From: Acanthamoeba sp. SK_2022b
Lineage: Eukaryota; Discosea; Longamoebia; Acanthamoebidae
DNA length: 62,843 nucleotides
Assembly (NCBI GenBank): GCA_027943245.1
Contig: JANDJZ010001126.1
Coordinates: 1-62,843, forward strand
Direction of reading: 5' to 3'
The position numbers and the translations under genes were made by a program. The notes under the pieces are model-generated. The model was not told where the DNA came from. It searched no databases and saw only the letters and a program-made list of their open reading frames with translations. Shown here in pieces: positions 17,404 through 25,123 of the stretch (position 1 is its first letter; each line of letters begins with the position of its first letter).

Positions 17404-17436
17404 AGGATCGAGGTCACGAGTCCGACGATCCGTCGG
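17404..17436 (+). promoter_or_regulatory. pucR promoter and palindrome
   Basis: TAGGAT (17404-17409) is a fair -10 element. It is followed by the inverted repeat CCGACG-ATC-CGTCGG (17422-17436) in the short untranslated leader of pucR. The half-site TCCGTCG is shared with the operator-like palindrome before the aldehyde dehydrogenase gene. PucR autoregulation is likely but unproven. Confidence 0.45.
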
Positions 17437-17450
17437 CGAAGGAGGCTGCC

Positions 17451-19043
17451 GTGCTGGTGCTCGCCGACGTCCTGGCGATGGCGGTCGTGCGCAGCGCCGA
17501 CCCGCAGGTCCTGGCCGGCGACGGGCTGCTGCACCGCCCCGTGCGCTGGGTGCACACCACCGAGCTGGCCGACATCGCCCCGCTGCTGCGCGGCGGCGAC
17601 CTCGTGCTCACCACCGGCATCGCGCTGCCGGACAACGCCGAGGCGCTGCACGGGTTCGTCCTGAGCCTGGTCGACTCCGACGCCGTGGGGCTCATGGTCG
17701 AGCTCGGACGCCGTTGGGAGCACCTGCCCGGCGCGCTGGTCGACGCCTGCGCCGAGCTGGGCCTGCCGCTGGTCGCCCTGCGCCGGGAGGTGCGGTTCGC
17801 CGCGATCACCCAGGCCGTCGGCGAGCGCCTGGTCGACGAGCAGCTGGCCGAGCTGCGCGAGTCCCAGCGCGTCCACGACACGTTCACCGAGCTCAGCATC
17901 GCCGAGGCCGGCCCCGACGAGGTGCTCGCCGCGGTGGAGCGCCTCGCCGGGGCCCCGGTCGTGCTCGAGAGCGCGCAGCACCGGGTCGTCGACTTCCGCC
18001 CCGGGCCCGGCGACGTGACGACGTTCCTGGACGACTGGGAGCGCCGCTCGCGCACCGTCCGCACCGAGGAGCGCACGTCGTGGGACGCGAGCAACGGCTG
18101 GCTGGTCACCCGACTGGGGCGGCGCGAGCGGGAGTGGGGCCGTCTGGTCATCGGCTCGCCGGCGGAGCCGGCCCCGCGCCTGGTCGCGGTGGCCGAGCGC
18201 GGGGCGGCGGCGCTGGCCCTGCACCGGCTCCACGACCGCAGCCGCGACAGCCGGGTGCGGCGCACGCACCACGAGCTCGTCCTGGGCCTGCAGGCCGGAC
18301 CCGCCGCCGCCGAGCTCGTCCGCCGGGCCGAGAACGCCGGCCTGCCCGCGCGGCCCGGGCACGTGGTCGGGCTCGTCCTGCGCCCGGCCGCCGACGCCCC
18401 CTCGCGCACCGGGCAGTCGGCGGCGCTCGACACGGTCGTCACGGCCGTCCTGCGCGGCGTGGAAGCGGGCGGCCTGCACGCACTGGTGGCCGCGTTCGAG
18501 AGCGACGTGCGGGTCGTCGTCACGCTGCCGTCGCGGCAGGACCCCGAGCGCGTCGTCGACCGCCTGGTCGAGCACGTGCGCACCCGGGTCGCGGTGGTCG
18601 CCGCGGCCGGCACCCGCGTGCCCGACCTGAGCGCGGCCCACCGCACGCTGCGCGAGGCGCTGCAGGTCATGGCCGCGGTCGCCGGCCGGCCGGGACGCGA
18701 CCGCGACGTGAACCGGCTCGCGGACGTCCACCTGCGCGGGCTGCTCGTGCTGCTCGGCGACGACGACCGCGTCCGGGCGTTCGCCGAGCGCGAGCTCGCC
18801 GCGCTCGCCGTCGCCGACGAGCGGGACGGGACCGACCTGCTCGGCGTCCTGCGGGTCGTCCTGGAGCACTGGGGCAGCAAGGCGGCCGCCGCGACGGCGC
18901 TGGGCGTCTCGCGGCCGGTGCTCTACGACCGCATCGCGCGGCTCGAGCGGGTCCTGGACGCGTCCCTGGACGACGCCGAGGTGCGCACGTCCCTCCACGT
19001 CGCGCTCCTGGTCACCGACCTGGCGTCCTCGCCTCCCCGCTGA
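17451..19043 (+). CDS. PucR-family transcriptional regulator
   Basis: A 530-residue regulator. Residues about 1-125 are the PucR N-terminal domain (LADVLAMAVVRSADPQVLAG, RWVHTTELADIAPLLRGGDL, LVLTTGIALP). The middle is a variable sensor region. The C-terminus is the PucR helix-turn-helix (LLGVLRVVLEHWGSKAAAATALGV, then SRPVLYDRIARLERVLDASLDD). PucR proteins activate purine, amino-acid or polyamine catabolic genes in response to the substrate. GTG 17451 has AAGGAGG 7 nt upstream. The gene diverges from the mmsA operon and probably controls it. The two shared palindromes are its candidate sites. Confidence 0.9.
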   Translation: MLVLADVLAMAVVRSADPQVLAGDGLLHRPVRWVHTTELADIAPLLRGGDLVLTTGIALPDNAEALHGFVLSLVDSDAVGLMVELGRRWEHLPGALVDACAELGLPLVALRREVRFAAITQAVGERLVDEQLAELRESQRVHDTFTELSIAEAGPDEVLAAVERLAGAPVVLESAQHRVVDFRPGPGDVTTFLDDWERRSRTVRTEERTSWDASNGWLVTRLGRREREWGRLVIGSPAEPAPRLVAVAERGAAALALHRLHDRSRDSRVRRTHHELVLGLQAGPAAAELVRRAENAGLPARPGHVVGLVLRPAADAPSRTGQSAALDTVVTAVLRGVEAGGLHALVAAFESDVRVVVTLPSRQDPERVVDRLVEHVRTRVAVVAAAGTRVPDLSAAHRTLREALQVMAAVAGRPGRDRDVNRLADVHLRGLLVLLGDDDRVRAFAERELAALAVADERDGTDLLGVLRVVLEHWGSKAAAATALGVSRPVLYDRIARLERVLDASLDDAEVRTSLHVALLVTDLASSPPR

Positions 19044-19063
19044 GCCTCCCCTCCCCGCTGAGC
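19032..19063 (+). repeat. 14-bp direct repeat at the end of pucR
   Basis: CCTCCCCGCTGAGC occurs at 19032-19045, where it contains the pucR stop codon, and again at 19050-19063, running into the large inverted repeat that follows. The tandem copy looks like a small duplication, possibly from slippage or from arrival of the palindrome. Confidence 0.7.
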
Positions 19064-19118
19064 GTGACGTTGTTGCGGCGAGACGCGGCGTGTCGCCGCA
19101 ACAACGTCACGCCCAGCG
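19056..19118. repeat. Long inverted repeat between pucR and the LLM oxidoreductase gene
   Basis: Arms 19062-19081 and 19093-19112 are perfect 20-bp complements (they begin GCGTGACGTTGTTG) around an 11-nt loop. After one mismatch the pairing continues for 5 more bp to 19056 and 19118. It lies between convergent genes and can terminate both. Its arms are less GC-rich and much longer than the other terminators here, and contain TGACGTTGTTGCGGCGA, so it may be a dispersed palindromic element. Confidence 0.7.
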
Positions 19119-19129
19119 AGGGCGGGAGG

Positions 19130-20167
19130 TCAGGACCCGGCGAGCATGTCGCGCACGAGCGGGGCGACCTTGGTGCCGTACAGCTCGATCGCGTGCTGGA
19201 GCTGCGCGTGCGGCACGGCGCCGTTGGAGTACTTGAGGTCGAAGCGGTCGGCCCCGAGCGCCTGCACGGTGCGGGCGATCTTGCGGGCCACGGTCTCGGG
19301 CGAGCCGACGTACAGCGAGCCGTGCGGGCTGGCCTCCTGCTCGAACTGCAGCCGCGTCGGTGCCGGCCACCCGCGCTGGGCGCCGATGCGGGCGCGCTGG
19401 GCCTGGAAGTGCTCGTACAGCTCCTCGCGCGCCTGCTCGTCGGTGTCCGCGACGTAGCCGGGCGAGTGGACGGCCAGCGGCTTGGCCGGCTGGCCCATCT
19501 TGTCCAGCGCGTCGTGGAACAGGTCGACGTACGGCCGGAAGCGCACGGGGTCGCCGCCGATGATGGCCAGGAACAGGCCGAAGCCGTACCGCGCCGTGCG
19601 GACGACCGACTCCGGGCTGCCGCCCACGCCGATCCAGGTGGTCAGGCCGCCCTCGGTGGGCGGGAAGACCGACTGCTGCTCCAGCGGCGGGCGGGTGCTG
19701 CCCGACCAGGTGATCGGCTGCTCCTTGACCGCCTCGGCGAACAGCGACAGCTTGTCCTCGAACAGCTCCTCGTACTGGCTCAGGTCGAAGCCGAACAGCG
19801 GGAAGGACTCGGTGAACGAGCCGCGCCCGAGCACGACCTCGGCGCGTCCGTGCGACAGGGCGTCGACCGTCGCGAACCGCTCGTAGACGCGGATCGGGTC
19901 GTCGGAGCTGAGCACCGTCACCGCCGAGCCGAGCCGGATGCGCTTGGTGCGGGCGGCGATCGCGGCCAGGACGGTCTCGGGGCTGGAGATCGCGAAGTCC
20001 TCGCGGTGGTGCTCGCCCAAGCCGATGAAGTCCAGGCCGACCTGGTCGGCGAGCACGGCCTCCTCGACGACGTCGCGCACCACCTGGGCCGGGTGGACCG
20101 GACGTCCGTCCAGGTCGACCGTGACGTCGCCGAAGGTGTCCAGTCCGAGCTCGAGCTGCGCTGCCAT
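19130..20167 (-). CDS. LLM-class flavin-dependent oxidoreductase
   Basis: A 345-residue protein with the luciferase-like monooxygenase TIM barrel. Landmarks are LDFIGLGEHHREDFAISSPE near residue 45, RIRLGSAVTVLSSDDPIRVYERFATVDALSHGRAEVVLGRGS, and the C-terminal SPETVARKIARTVQALGADRFDLKY. Such enzymes use FMNH2 or F420 to oxidise or reduce small molecules. The conserved SDDPIRVYERFATVD segment is typical of the FMN-type group found in many actinobacteria. An AT-richer stretch before the gene (GTTGAAAGTTGTAC at 20184-20197) may hold a regulator site. The substrate is unknown, and no partner reductase is adjacent. Confidence 0.88.
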   Translation of the reverse strand: MAAQLELGLDTFGDVTVDLDGRPVHPAQVVRDVVEEAVLADQVGLDFIGLGEHHREDFAISSPETVLAAIAARTKRIRLGSAVTVLSSDDPIRVYERFATVDALSHGRAEVVLGRGSFTESFPLFGFDLSQYEELFEDKLSLFAEAVKEQPITWSGSTRPPLEQQSVFPPTEGGLTTWIGVGGSPESVVRTARYGFGLFLAIIGGDPVRFRPYVDLFHDALDKMGQPAKPLAVHSPGYVADTDEQAREELYEHFQAQRARIGAQRGWPAPTRLQFEQEASPHGSLYVGSPETVARKIARTVQALGADRFDLKYSNGAVPHAQLQHAIELYGTKVAPLVRDMLAGS

Positions 20168-20265
20168 GACCGCGTCCTCACTAGTTGAAAGTTGTACGAC
20201 CTACCCTAGCGTGCCGCCGCCGCAGGCACCAGCGCCGCCGACGAGCGCCCTCGCCCGCGCCGCCC

Positions 20266-20271
20266 TACGGT
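20266..20271 (+). promoter_or_regulatory. -10 element of the topoisomerase IB gene (leaderless)
   Basis: TACGGT lies 9 nt before ATG 20281, with no ribosome-binding site between them. Confidence 0.5.
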
Positions 20272-20280
20272 GATCGCACC

Positions 20281-21288
20281 ATGGTGAGGCTGCGACGAGT
20301 GACGTGCCAGGGCCCGGGCTGGCACCGCGTGAAGCAGGGCCGCGGCTTCCGCTACCTCGACGAGGACGGCGGGCCGCTCGAGCCCGAGGACGTGGTGCGC
20401 TGCAAGAACCTGGTGATCCCGCCCGCCTGGAAGGACGTGTGGATCTGCCCGCACCCGAACGGGCACCTGCAGGCGGTGGGCACGGACGACGCCGGACGCC
20501 GCCAGTACCTGTACCACCCGGACTGGCGCACCAAGCGCGACCTGGAGAAGTTCGAGCGCATCGAGCTGTTCGCCGCGACGCTGGTGAAGCGCCGGGCCGC
20601 GACCCGGCGCGACCTGACCGCCGCACCGGGCGAGGAGCTCGGCCGCACGCAGGTCGTCGCCGCCGCGTTCGCGCTGCTCGACCTGGGCATCTTCCGCATC
20701 GGCTCGGAGCGCTACACCGAGGAGAACGGCTCGTACGGGCTGACGACCATCGAGCGCGACCACGTGACCCCGCACGGACGCACGGCGCTGGACTTCCACT
20801 ACGTGGGAAAGTCCGGCCAGGACGTCGAGGTGACGGTGCGCGACAAGCGCGTCGTCGCGGTCCTGCGCGACCTGGTCGACCGTGAGGACGACGACCCGCG
20901 GCTGCTGGCCTTCCACGAGGACGGCGCCTGGCACCACGTGGACGCCTCCGACGTCAACGCCTACGTGAAGGCCAAGCTCGGCGACGACCACACCGCCAAG
21001 GACTTCCGCACGTGGCGGGGCACCGTCATCGCCGCCCTGGCCCTCGCCGGTGCACCCGCGCGGACGAAGACGGCGCGCAAGAAGGCGATCACCGCCGCCA
21101 TGCGCGAGGTGTCGGACCACCTGGGCAACACCCCGGCGGTCGCCCGCTCCTCGTACGTCGACCCGCGCGTGGTCGACCTGTTCGAGGACGGCCAGACGGT
21201 GTCGCCGGACCACCGCAGCGTGTCCCCCGGCGGCACGGTCGGCCGGGCCCTCGAGCGGGACGTCCTGGCGCTGCTCCAGAAGGCCTGA
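20281..21288 (+). CDS. DNA topoisomerase IB (poxvirus-like bacterial type)
   Basis: A 335-residue type IB topoisomerase, which relaxes supercoils through a 3'-phosphotyrosine intermediate. The N-terminal part contains FRYLDEDGGPLEPEDVVRCKNLVIPPAWKDVWI, typical of bacterial TopIB. The catalytic domain has FRIGSERYTEENGSYGLTTIERDHV, KDFRTWRGTVIAALAL, and the active-site Tyr in SSYVDPRVVDLF (about residue 292). ATG 20281 follows a TACGGT -10 element by 9 nt; an in-frame upstream ATG at 20185 would add a low-complexity Arg-rich tail and lie close to the divergent oxidoreductase promoter. The length fits the family. This enzyme is optional in bacteria. Confidence 0.92.
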   Translation: MVRLRRVTCQGPGWHRVKQGRGFRYLDEDGGPLEPEDVVRCKNLVIPPAWKDVWICPHPNGHLQAVGTDDAGRRQYLYHPDWRTKRDLEKFERIELFAATLVKRRAATRRDLTAAPGEELGRTQVVAAAFALLDLGIFRIGSERYTEENGSYGLTTIERDHVTPHGRTALDFHYVGKSGQDVEVTVRDKRVVAVLRDLVDREDDDPRLLAFHEDGAWHHVDASDVNAYVKAKLGDDHTAKDFRTWRGTVIAALALAGAPARTKTARKKAITAAMREVSDHLGNTPAVARSSYVDPRVVDLFEDGQTVSPDHRSVSPGGTVGRALERDVLALLQKA

Positions 21289-21318
21289 GCCACCCCGGGA
21301 GACGGCGTCGCGGTTCCC

Positions 21319-21324
21319 TACGAT
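21319..21324 (+). promoter_or_regulatory. -10 element of the 120-residue membrane protein gene (leaderless)
   Basis: TACGAT lies 7 nt before ATG 21332. It would place transcription start at the ATG. Confidence 0.55.
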
Positions 21325-21331
21325 GAGGGCC

Positions 21332-21694
21332 ATGAAAACCGTGTACGACCTCGTCCTCGTCCTCCACCTCGTGTCGTGGGCCATCGTCATCGGCGGCTGG
21401 CTCACCCACATGCGCACCCGCGTGGTCGTGCCCGGGATGTTCCACGGCGCGGCGTCCGCGCTGCTGACCGGCCTGGTGCTGGTCGGCCTGTGGGAGGCCG
21501 TCGACGGCGCACGCGACGGCGACCCGAACCACGCCAAGATCGGCGTCAAGCTGGTCATCGCGCTCGTCGTGACCGTGCTCGCGTTCGTCGGCCAGAAGCA
21601 GGGCAAGCAGGCCGGCACGCACCCGTCAGCGGGACTGTTCCACGCCGTCGGTGCCCTCGCGCTCGTCAACGTCGTCATCGCCGTCGTCTGGTGA
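21332..21694 (+). CDS. Small four-helix membrane protein
   Basis: A 120-residue integral membrane protein with four predicted helices (about residues 5-24, 36-54, 71-87 and 101-119). It carries HLVSWAIVIGGWLTH at the first helix and HAVGALALVNVVIAVVW at the end. Conserved-looking His residues face the membrane in helices one and two, but no haem or metal motif is certain. ATG 21332 is preceded by TACGAT at -13; an ATG at 21323 is also in frame but overlaps that hexamer. The last 69 bp overlap the convergent gene on the other strand. Function unknown. Confidence 0.75.
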   Translation: MKTVYDLVLVLHLVSWAIVIGGWLTHMRTRVVVPGMFHGAASALLTGLVLVGLWEAVDGARDGDPNHAKIGVKLVIALVVTVLAFVGQKQGKQAGTHPSAGLFHAVGALALVNVVIAVVW

Positions 21695-22135
21695 CCCGCG
21701 CCAGCGCTTGACGCTGTAGGCGAGCAGCGCCCAGGCGGCGATCGCCGAGACGGCCAGGCCCAGGCCCGTGCCCCAGCCCCCGGCGGGCAGGTGCGGGCCG
21801 AGGCCGACGCCGAGCACCTCGAAGCGCGGGATGCGGGGGTCGATCGTCCACACGACGGCCAGCGCCATGAGCCACACGCCGCCGAGGAAGCTGAACCCGA
21901 TGCGCGGCCAGGTCGCGACGCCGTAGCGCGCGGCCTCGACCGCCTTGGCCTCGAGCGGGTCGAGCACTCGTGCGGCCCAGGTGTAGTGGCGCGACAGGAT
22001 CGCGACCCCGGCGACCAGCACGATCGTGCCGGGACCGGGCAGCGGCATGAGCGGGATGCCGACCACCACGAGCAGCCAGCCGAGCGCCAGCGAGCCTGTG
22101 CGCGAGAACCACCGCCGTGCGCCAGCCGCTGCCAT
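21626..22135 (-). CDS. PGPGW-domain membrane protein (TIGR02611-like)
   Basis: A 169-residue protein with the motif LPGPGTIVLVAGVAILSRHY in the second of four hydrophobic helices. This Pro-Gly-Pro-Gly motif marks a family of actinobacterial membrane proteins of unknown function. The C-terminal 23 residues are acidic and hydrophilic (DDGDDDVDE) and are encoded opposite the final membrane helix of the convergent gene, a 69-bp tail-to-tail overlap. The start at 22135 precedes the family core directly. No operon partner is on the same strand nearby. Confidence 0.75.
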   Translation of the reverse strand: MAAAGARRWFSRTGSLALGWLLVVVGIPLMPLPGPGTIVLVAGVAILSRHYTWAARVLDPLEAKAVEAARYGVATWPRIGFSFLGGVWLMALAVVWTIDPRIPRFEVLGVGLGPHLPAGGWGTGLGLAVSAIAAWALLAYSVKRWRGSPDDGDDDVDEREGTDGVEQSR

Positions 22136-22203
22136 GTCCCCAGCATGCCAGGCGCTCCCGACAGCGTCCTCGGGATGCACCCCGGCTCCTCCCCTGAGGG
22201 ACG

Positions 22204-22241
22204 CACGACGGCCCGGCCCCACGGGGGACCGGGCCGTCGTG
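22204..22241 (-). terminator. Terminator of the IdeR-like gene
   Basis: A 13-bp perfect inverted repeat (CACGACGGCCCGG and its complement), with inner C4/G4 pairing, starts 10 nt past the stop. It shares its core with the hairpin at 6202-6240. Confidence 0.85.
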
Positions 22242-22250
22242 GTGCGCGCG

Positions 22251-22940
22251 TCAGGCGCTGACGAAGACGTGCGAGGCGGCGTCGTGGTCGATCTCGGCGG
22301 TCTCGCCCTGACGGGCGACCGTGATGCCGCTGATCGTGCGCGAGACCAGGATGTCGTTGCCGGGCAGGGCGCCGACGCGGCGCAGCACCGACATGACCTC
22401 GGTGTCCTTCTGCAGCTCCTCGGCGATGCGACGCACGACGACGCGGGACGGGTCAGTGGCCCCGGCGACCTGCGGCAGCGGCACGACGCCGTCGAGGAAG
22501 TGGTCGACCAGGCCGTGCGGGTCGCCGAGCTCGGACAGCCCAGGGATCGGGTTGCCGTAGGGCGACTCGGTCGGGTGCTCGAGCAGCTCGATGAGCCGGC
22601 GCTCCACCTGTTCGGACATGACGTGCTCCCAGCGGCACGCCTCCTCGTGGACGTACTCGATCTCCAGGCCGATGACGTCGGTCAGCAGGCGCTCGGCCAG
22701 GCGGTGCTTGCGCATCACGCGGGTGGCGAGCTGGCGGCCGCGCTCCGACAGCTCGAGGTGGCGGTCGCCGCCGACGGTCAGCAGGCCGTCGCGCTCCATG
22801 CGGGCGACCGTCTGCGACACCGTCGGCCCGCTCTGGTGCAGGCGCTCGGCGATGCGGGCGCGCAGCGGGACGATCCCCTCCTCCTCGAGCTCGAAGATGG
22901 TGCGGAGGTACATCTCGGTGGTGTCGATCAGGTCGCTCAC
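22251..22940 (-). CDS. ideR: IdeR/DtxR-type iron-dependent repressor
   Basis: A 229-residue metalloregulator, almost the length of mycobacterial IdeR (230). The winged helix contains IDTTEMYLRTIFELEEEG and RIAERLHQSGPTVSQTVARM. All metal ligands known from IdeR and DtxR fall at matching positions: Met10, Cys102, Glu105 and His106 (primary site) and His79, Glu83 and His98 (ancillary site). The C-terminal SH3-like domain is present. Fe2+-bound protein would repress siderophore and iron-uptake genes. GTG 22940 gives the family's N-terminus. A CACAAT hexamer (22953-22948) 7 nt upstream suggests a leaderless transcript; an in-frame ATG at 22949 would lie in it. It diverges from the photolyase gene. 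Confidence 0.93.
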   Translation of the reverse strand: MSDLIDTTEMYLRTIFELEEEGIVPLRARIAERLHQSGPTVSQTVARMERDGLLTVGGDRHLELSERGRQLATRVMRKHRLAERLLTDVIGLEIEYVHEEACRWEHVMSEQVERRLIELLEHPTESPYGNPIPGLSELGDPHGLVDHFLDGVVPLPQVAGATDPSRVVVRRIAEELQKDTEVMSVLRRVGALPGNDILVSRTISGITVARQGETAEIDHDAASHVFVSA

Positions 22941-22947
22941 GGGCCCC

Positions 22948-22953
22948 ATTGTG
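22948..22953 (-). promoter_or_regulatory. -10 element of the ideR-like gene (leaderless)
   Basis: On the minus strand CACAAT precedes GTG 22940 by 7 nt. The spacing equals that of the other leaderless genes here. Confidence 0.45.
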
Positions 22954-23043
22954 GCGCATCGGTGGGCGATTGCCCGAACCCGCGTCCGCCGCCACCACCG
23001 CACTCGTCTGGCGCGCCGCCGTGCGACCGGCCACAGTCGTCAG

Positions 23044-24405
23044 GTGCCCGTCAGCATCCTGTGGTTCCGCCGTGACCTGCGCCTCGCCGACAACCCCGCC
23101 CTGCTCGAGGCGGTGGCCGCCGGCGAGGGCCGGGTGGTCCCGCTGTTCGTGCTGGACGACGTGCTGTGGCGGCCCGCCGGACCGGTGCGCCGCGCCTACC
23201 TGGCGGCGTCCCTGCGCGACCTGTCCGAACGGGTCGGCGGCCTGCACGTCGTGCACGGCGACCCGGTGCACGAGGTGGCCCGCGTGGCCCGGGAGGCGGG
23301 CGCCGCGACCGTCCACGTCGCCGCCGACTTCGGCCCCTACGGCTCGGTGCGCGACGAGCGGGTCGAGGCGGCGCTCGCCGCGGACGGCGTCCGCCTCGTG
23401 CGCACCGGCTCGCCGTACGCGGTGGCCCCCGGTCGCTTGACCACCAAGGGCGGCACCCCGTTCAAGGTCTTCACGCCCTTCCACCGGGCGTGGCACGCGC
23501 ACGGCTGGCGCGGACCGGCCGACCCGGTCGACCCCGCCCGGGTGGAGTGGGTCTCCCCCGGCGGACGGGCGTCCGCGCTGCCCGACGCCCCCGTCCCGTC
23601 CGGCACGACGCTGCCCGCCGCCGGCGAGCGGGCGGCCCGGGAGCGCTGGCGCGCGTGGCTGGACGCGCACGTGCGCGACTACGACGACACCCGCGACCTG
23701 CCTGCGCTCGTCGCGGGCACCTCGCGGATGTCGGTGCACCTCAAGTGGGGCGAGATCCACCCGCGGACGATGCTGGCCGACCTCGCACCCCTCCGCTCGC
23801 GCGGGGCCGGCGCCTACACGCGCCAGCTCGCGTGGCGCGACTTCTACGCCGGCGTGCTGCACGACCGTCCCGACTCGGCCCGCGAGTACTACGACCGCCG
23901 ATTCGCCGCCATGCAGTACGACGAGCCGGGTGACGACCTGGACGCGTGGCGCGACGGTCGCACCGGCGTGCCGATCGTCGACGCCGGCATGCGCCAGCTG
24001 CGGGCCGAGGGCTGGATGCACAACCGGGTGCGCATGATCACCGCCAGCTTCCTGGTCAAGGACCTGCACCTGGAGTGGCAGCACGGTGCCCGGCACTTCC
24101 TGGGCCACCTGGTGGACGGCGACCTGGCCAACAACCAGCACGGCTGGCAGTGGGTGGCCGGGTGCGGCACGGACGCCGCCCCGTACTTCCGGGTGATGAA
24201 CCCGGTGTCCCAGGGCAGGAAGTTCGACCCCGACGGCGCCTACGTCCGGCGCTGGGTGCCCGAGCTCGCCGACGTGCCGCGCGGGTTCGTCCACGAGCCC
24301 TGGGAGATGCCCGACCCACCGGCCGACTACCCGCCGCCCCTGGTCGACCACGCGGCCGAGCGGCGCGAGGCGCTGGCCCGCCTGGCCGCCCTGCGCGACC
24401 GGTAG
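23044..24405 (+). CDS. phrB: Deoxyribodipyrimidine photolyase
   Basis: A 453-residue class I photolyase/cryptochrome. The N-terminal antenna domain starts VSILWFRRDLRLADNPALLEA. The FAD domain carries RQLAWRDFYAG, GMRQLRAEGWMHNRVRM, DGDLANNQHGWQWVAGCGTD and YVRRWVPEL, all family hallmarks. It repairs UV-induced cyclobutane dimers using blue light. GTG 23044 gives the usual N-terminus. CACAGT at 23032-23037, 6 nt upstream, is a weak -10 candidate. It diverges from the IdeR-like gene. Its stop codon overlaps the -10 element of the next gene. Confidence 0.93.
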   Translation: MPVSILWFRRDLRLADNPALLEAVAAGEGRVVPLFVLDDVLWRPAGPVRRAYLAASLRDLSERVGGLHVVHGDPVHEVARVAREAGAATVHVAADFGPYGSVRDERVEAALAADGVRLVRTGSPYAVAPGRLTTKGGTPFKVFTPFHRAWHAHGWRGPADPVDPARVEWVSPGGRASALPDAPVPSGTTLPAAGERAARERWRAWLDAHVRDYDDTRDLPALVAGTSRMSVHLKWGEIHPRTMLADLAPLRSRGAGAYTRQLAWRDFYAGVLHDRPDSAREYYDRRFAAMQYDEPGDDLDAWRDGRTGVPIVDAGMRQLRAEGWMHNRVRMITASFLVKDLHLEWQHGARHFLGHLVDGDLANNQHGWQWVAGCGTDAAPYFRVMNPVSQGRKFDPDGAYVRRWVPELADVPRGFVHEPWEMPDPPADYPPPLVDHAAERREALARLAALRDR

Positions 24406-24408
24406 GTT
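24403..24408 (+). promoter_or_regulatory. -10 element overlapping the photolyase stop codon
   Basis: TAGGTT begins with the TAG stop of the photolyase gene and stands 7 nt before ATG 24416. The hotdog gene is thus likely transcribed on its own as well as by readthrough. Confidence 0.5.
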
Positions 24409-24415
24409 CGCGGCC

Positions 24416-25123
24416 ATGGTGACGATCTCGGCTCAGTTCAACGGTCCGGACACGTCGGGCAACGGCGGCTACGTCAGCGGCCTGCTCGCCCAGGCCCACG
24501 GCGCGGAGCAGCCGGTGACGGCGACGCTGCGCGTCCCGCCCCCGCTCGAGACGCCGCTGACCTGGGAGCCGTCGGCCGACCTCACCCGGCTCGTCACCCA
24601 CGGCGGTTCGGTCGTCGGCGAGGCGACGGACGGCGGCTTCGCCCGCGACGTCCCGGCGTGCCCGACCCCGGCGCAGCGCGAGGCGGGCCTGGCCGCGTAC
24701 CCCGGCTTCCACCACCACCCGTTCGACCGCTGCTTCACCTGCGGCACGGCCCGCGAGGACGGCGACGGGCTGCGGCTGTTCACCGGGCCGGTCGGCGACG
24801 GACTGGTCGCCGGCACCTTCCAAGCGCACGAGGCGTTCGCCGAGGCCGACGGCGCCCTGGGCCTGCCCGTGGCGTGGGCGGCGCTCGACTGCCCCGGCGG
24901 TTGGGCCGCCGACTTCTCCGAGCACGTCATGGTGCTGGGCCGCATGACGGCCCACGTGGAGCAGCCGCTCGTCGCCGGACGCACGTACGCGTCGGTCGGA
25001 CGCCTGGCCGAGCGCTCGGGACGCAAGTTCCTCACCGACACCGCCCTGTACGCCGAGGACGGGACGCTGGTCGGCCGGGCCGAGCAGGTCTGGATCGAGG
25101 TCGACCCGGCGCGCTTCGCCTAG
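24416..25123 (+). CDS. Hotdog-fold thioesterase-like protein
   Basis: A 235-residue protein with two hotdog-like halves. RCFTCGTAREDGDGLRLF near residue 105 is a signature of this actinobacterial family. AWAALDCPGGWAADF and GRTYASVGRLAERSGRKFLTDTALYAEDG form the second half, which resembles PaaI-type acyl-CoA thioesterases. No specific substrate can be assigned. The start at ATG 24416 follows TAGGTT by 7 nt. Its TAG stop lies in a CTAG that also provides the stop of the convergent DedA gene. Confidence 0.75.
   Translation: MVTISAQFNGPDTSGNGGYVSGLLAQAHGAEQPVTATLRVPPPLETPLTWEPSADLTRLVTHGGSVVGEATDGGFARDVPACPTPAQREAGLAAYPGFHHHPFDRCFTCGTAREDGDGLRLFTGPVGDGLVAGTFQAHEAFAEADGALGLPVAWAALDCPGGWAADFSEHVMVLGRMTAHVEQPLVAGRTYASVGRLAERSGRKFLTDTALYAEDGTLVGRAEQVWIEVDPARFA

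Noticed and set aside
25120..25123. CTAG that provides stop codons on both strands as a special signal
   Set aside because: Two TAG stops sharing a palindromic CTAG is an expected result of tightly packed convergent genes.
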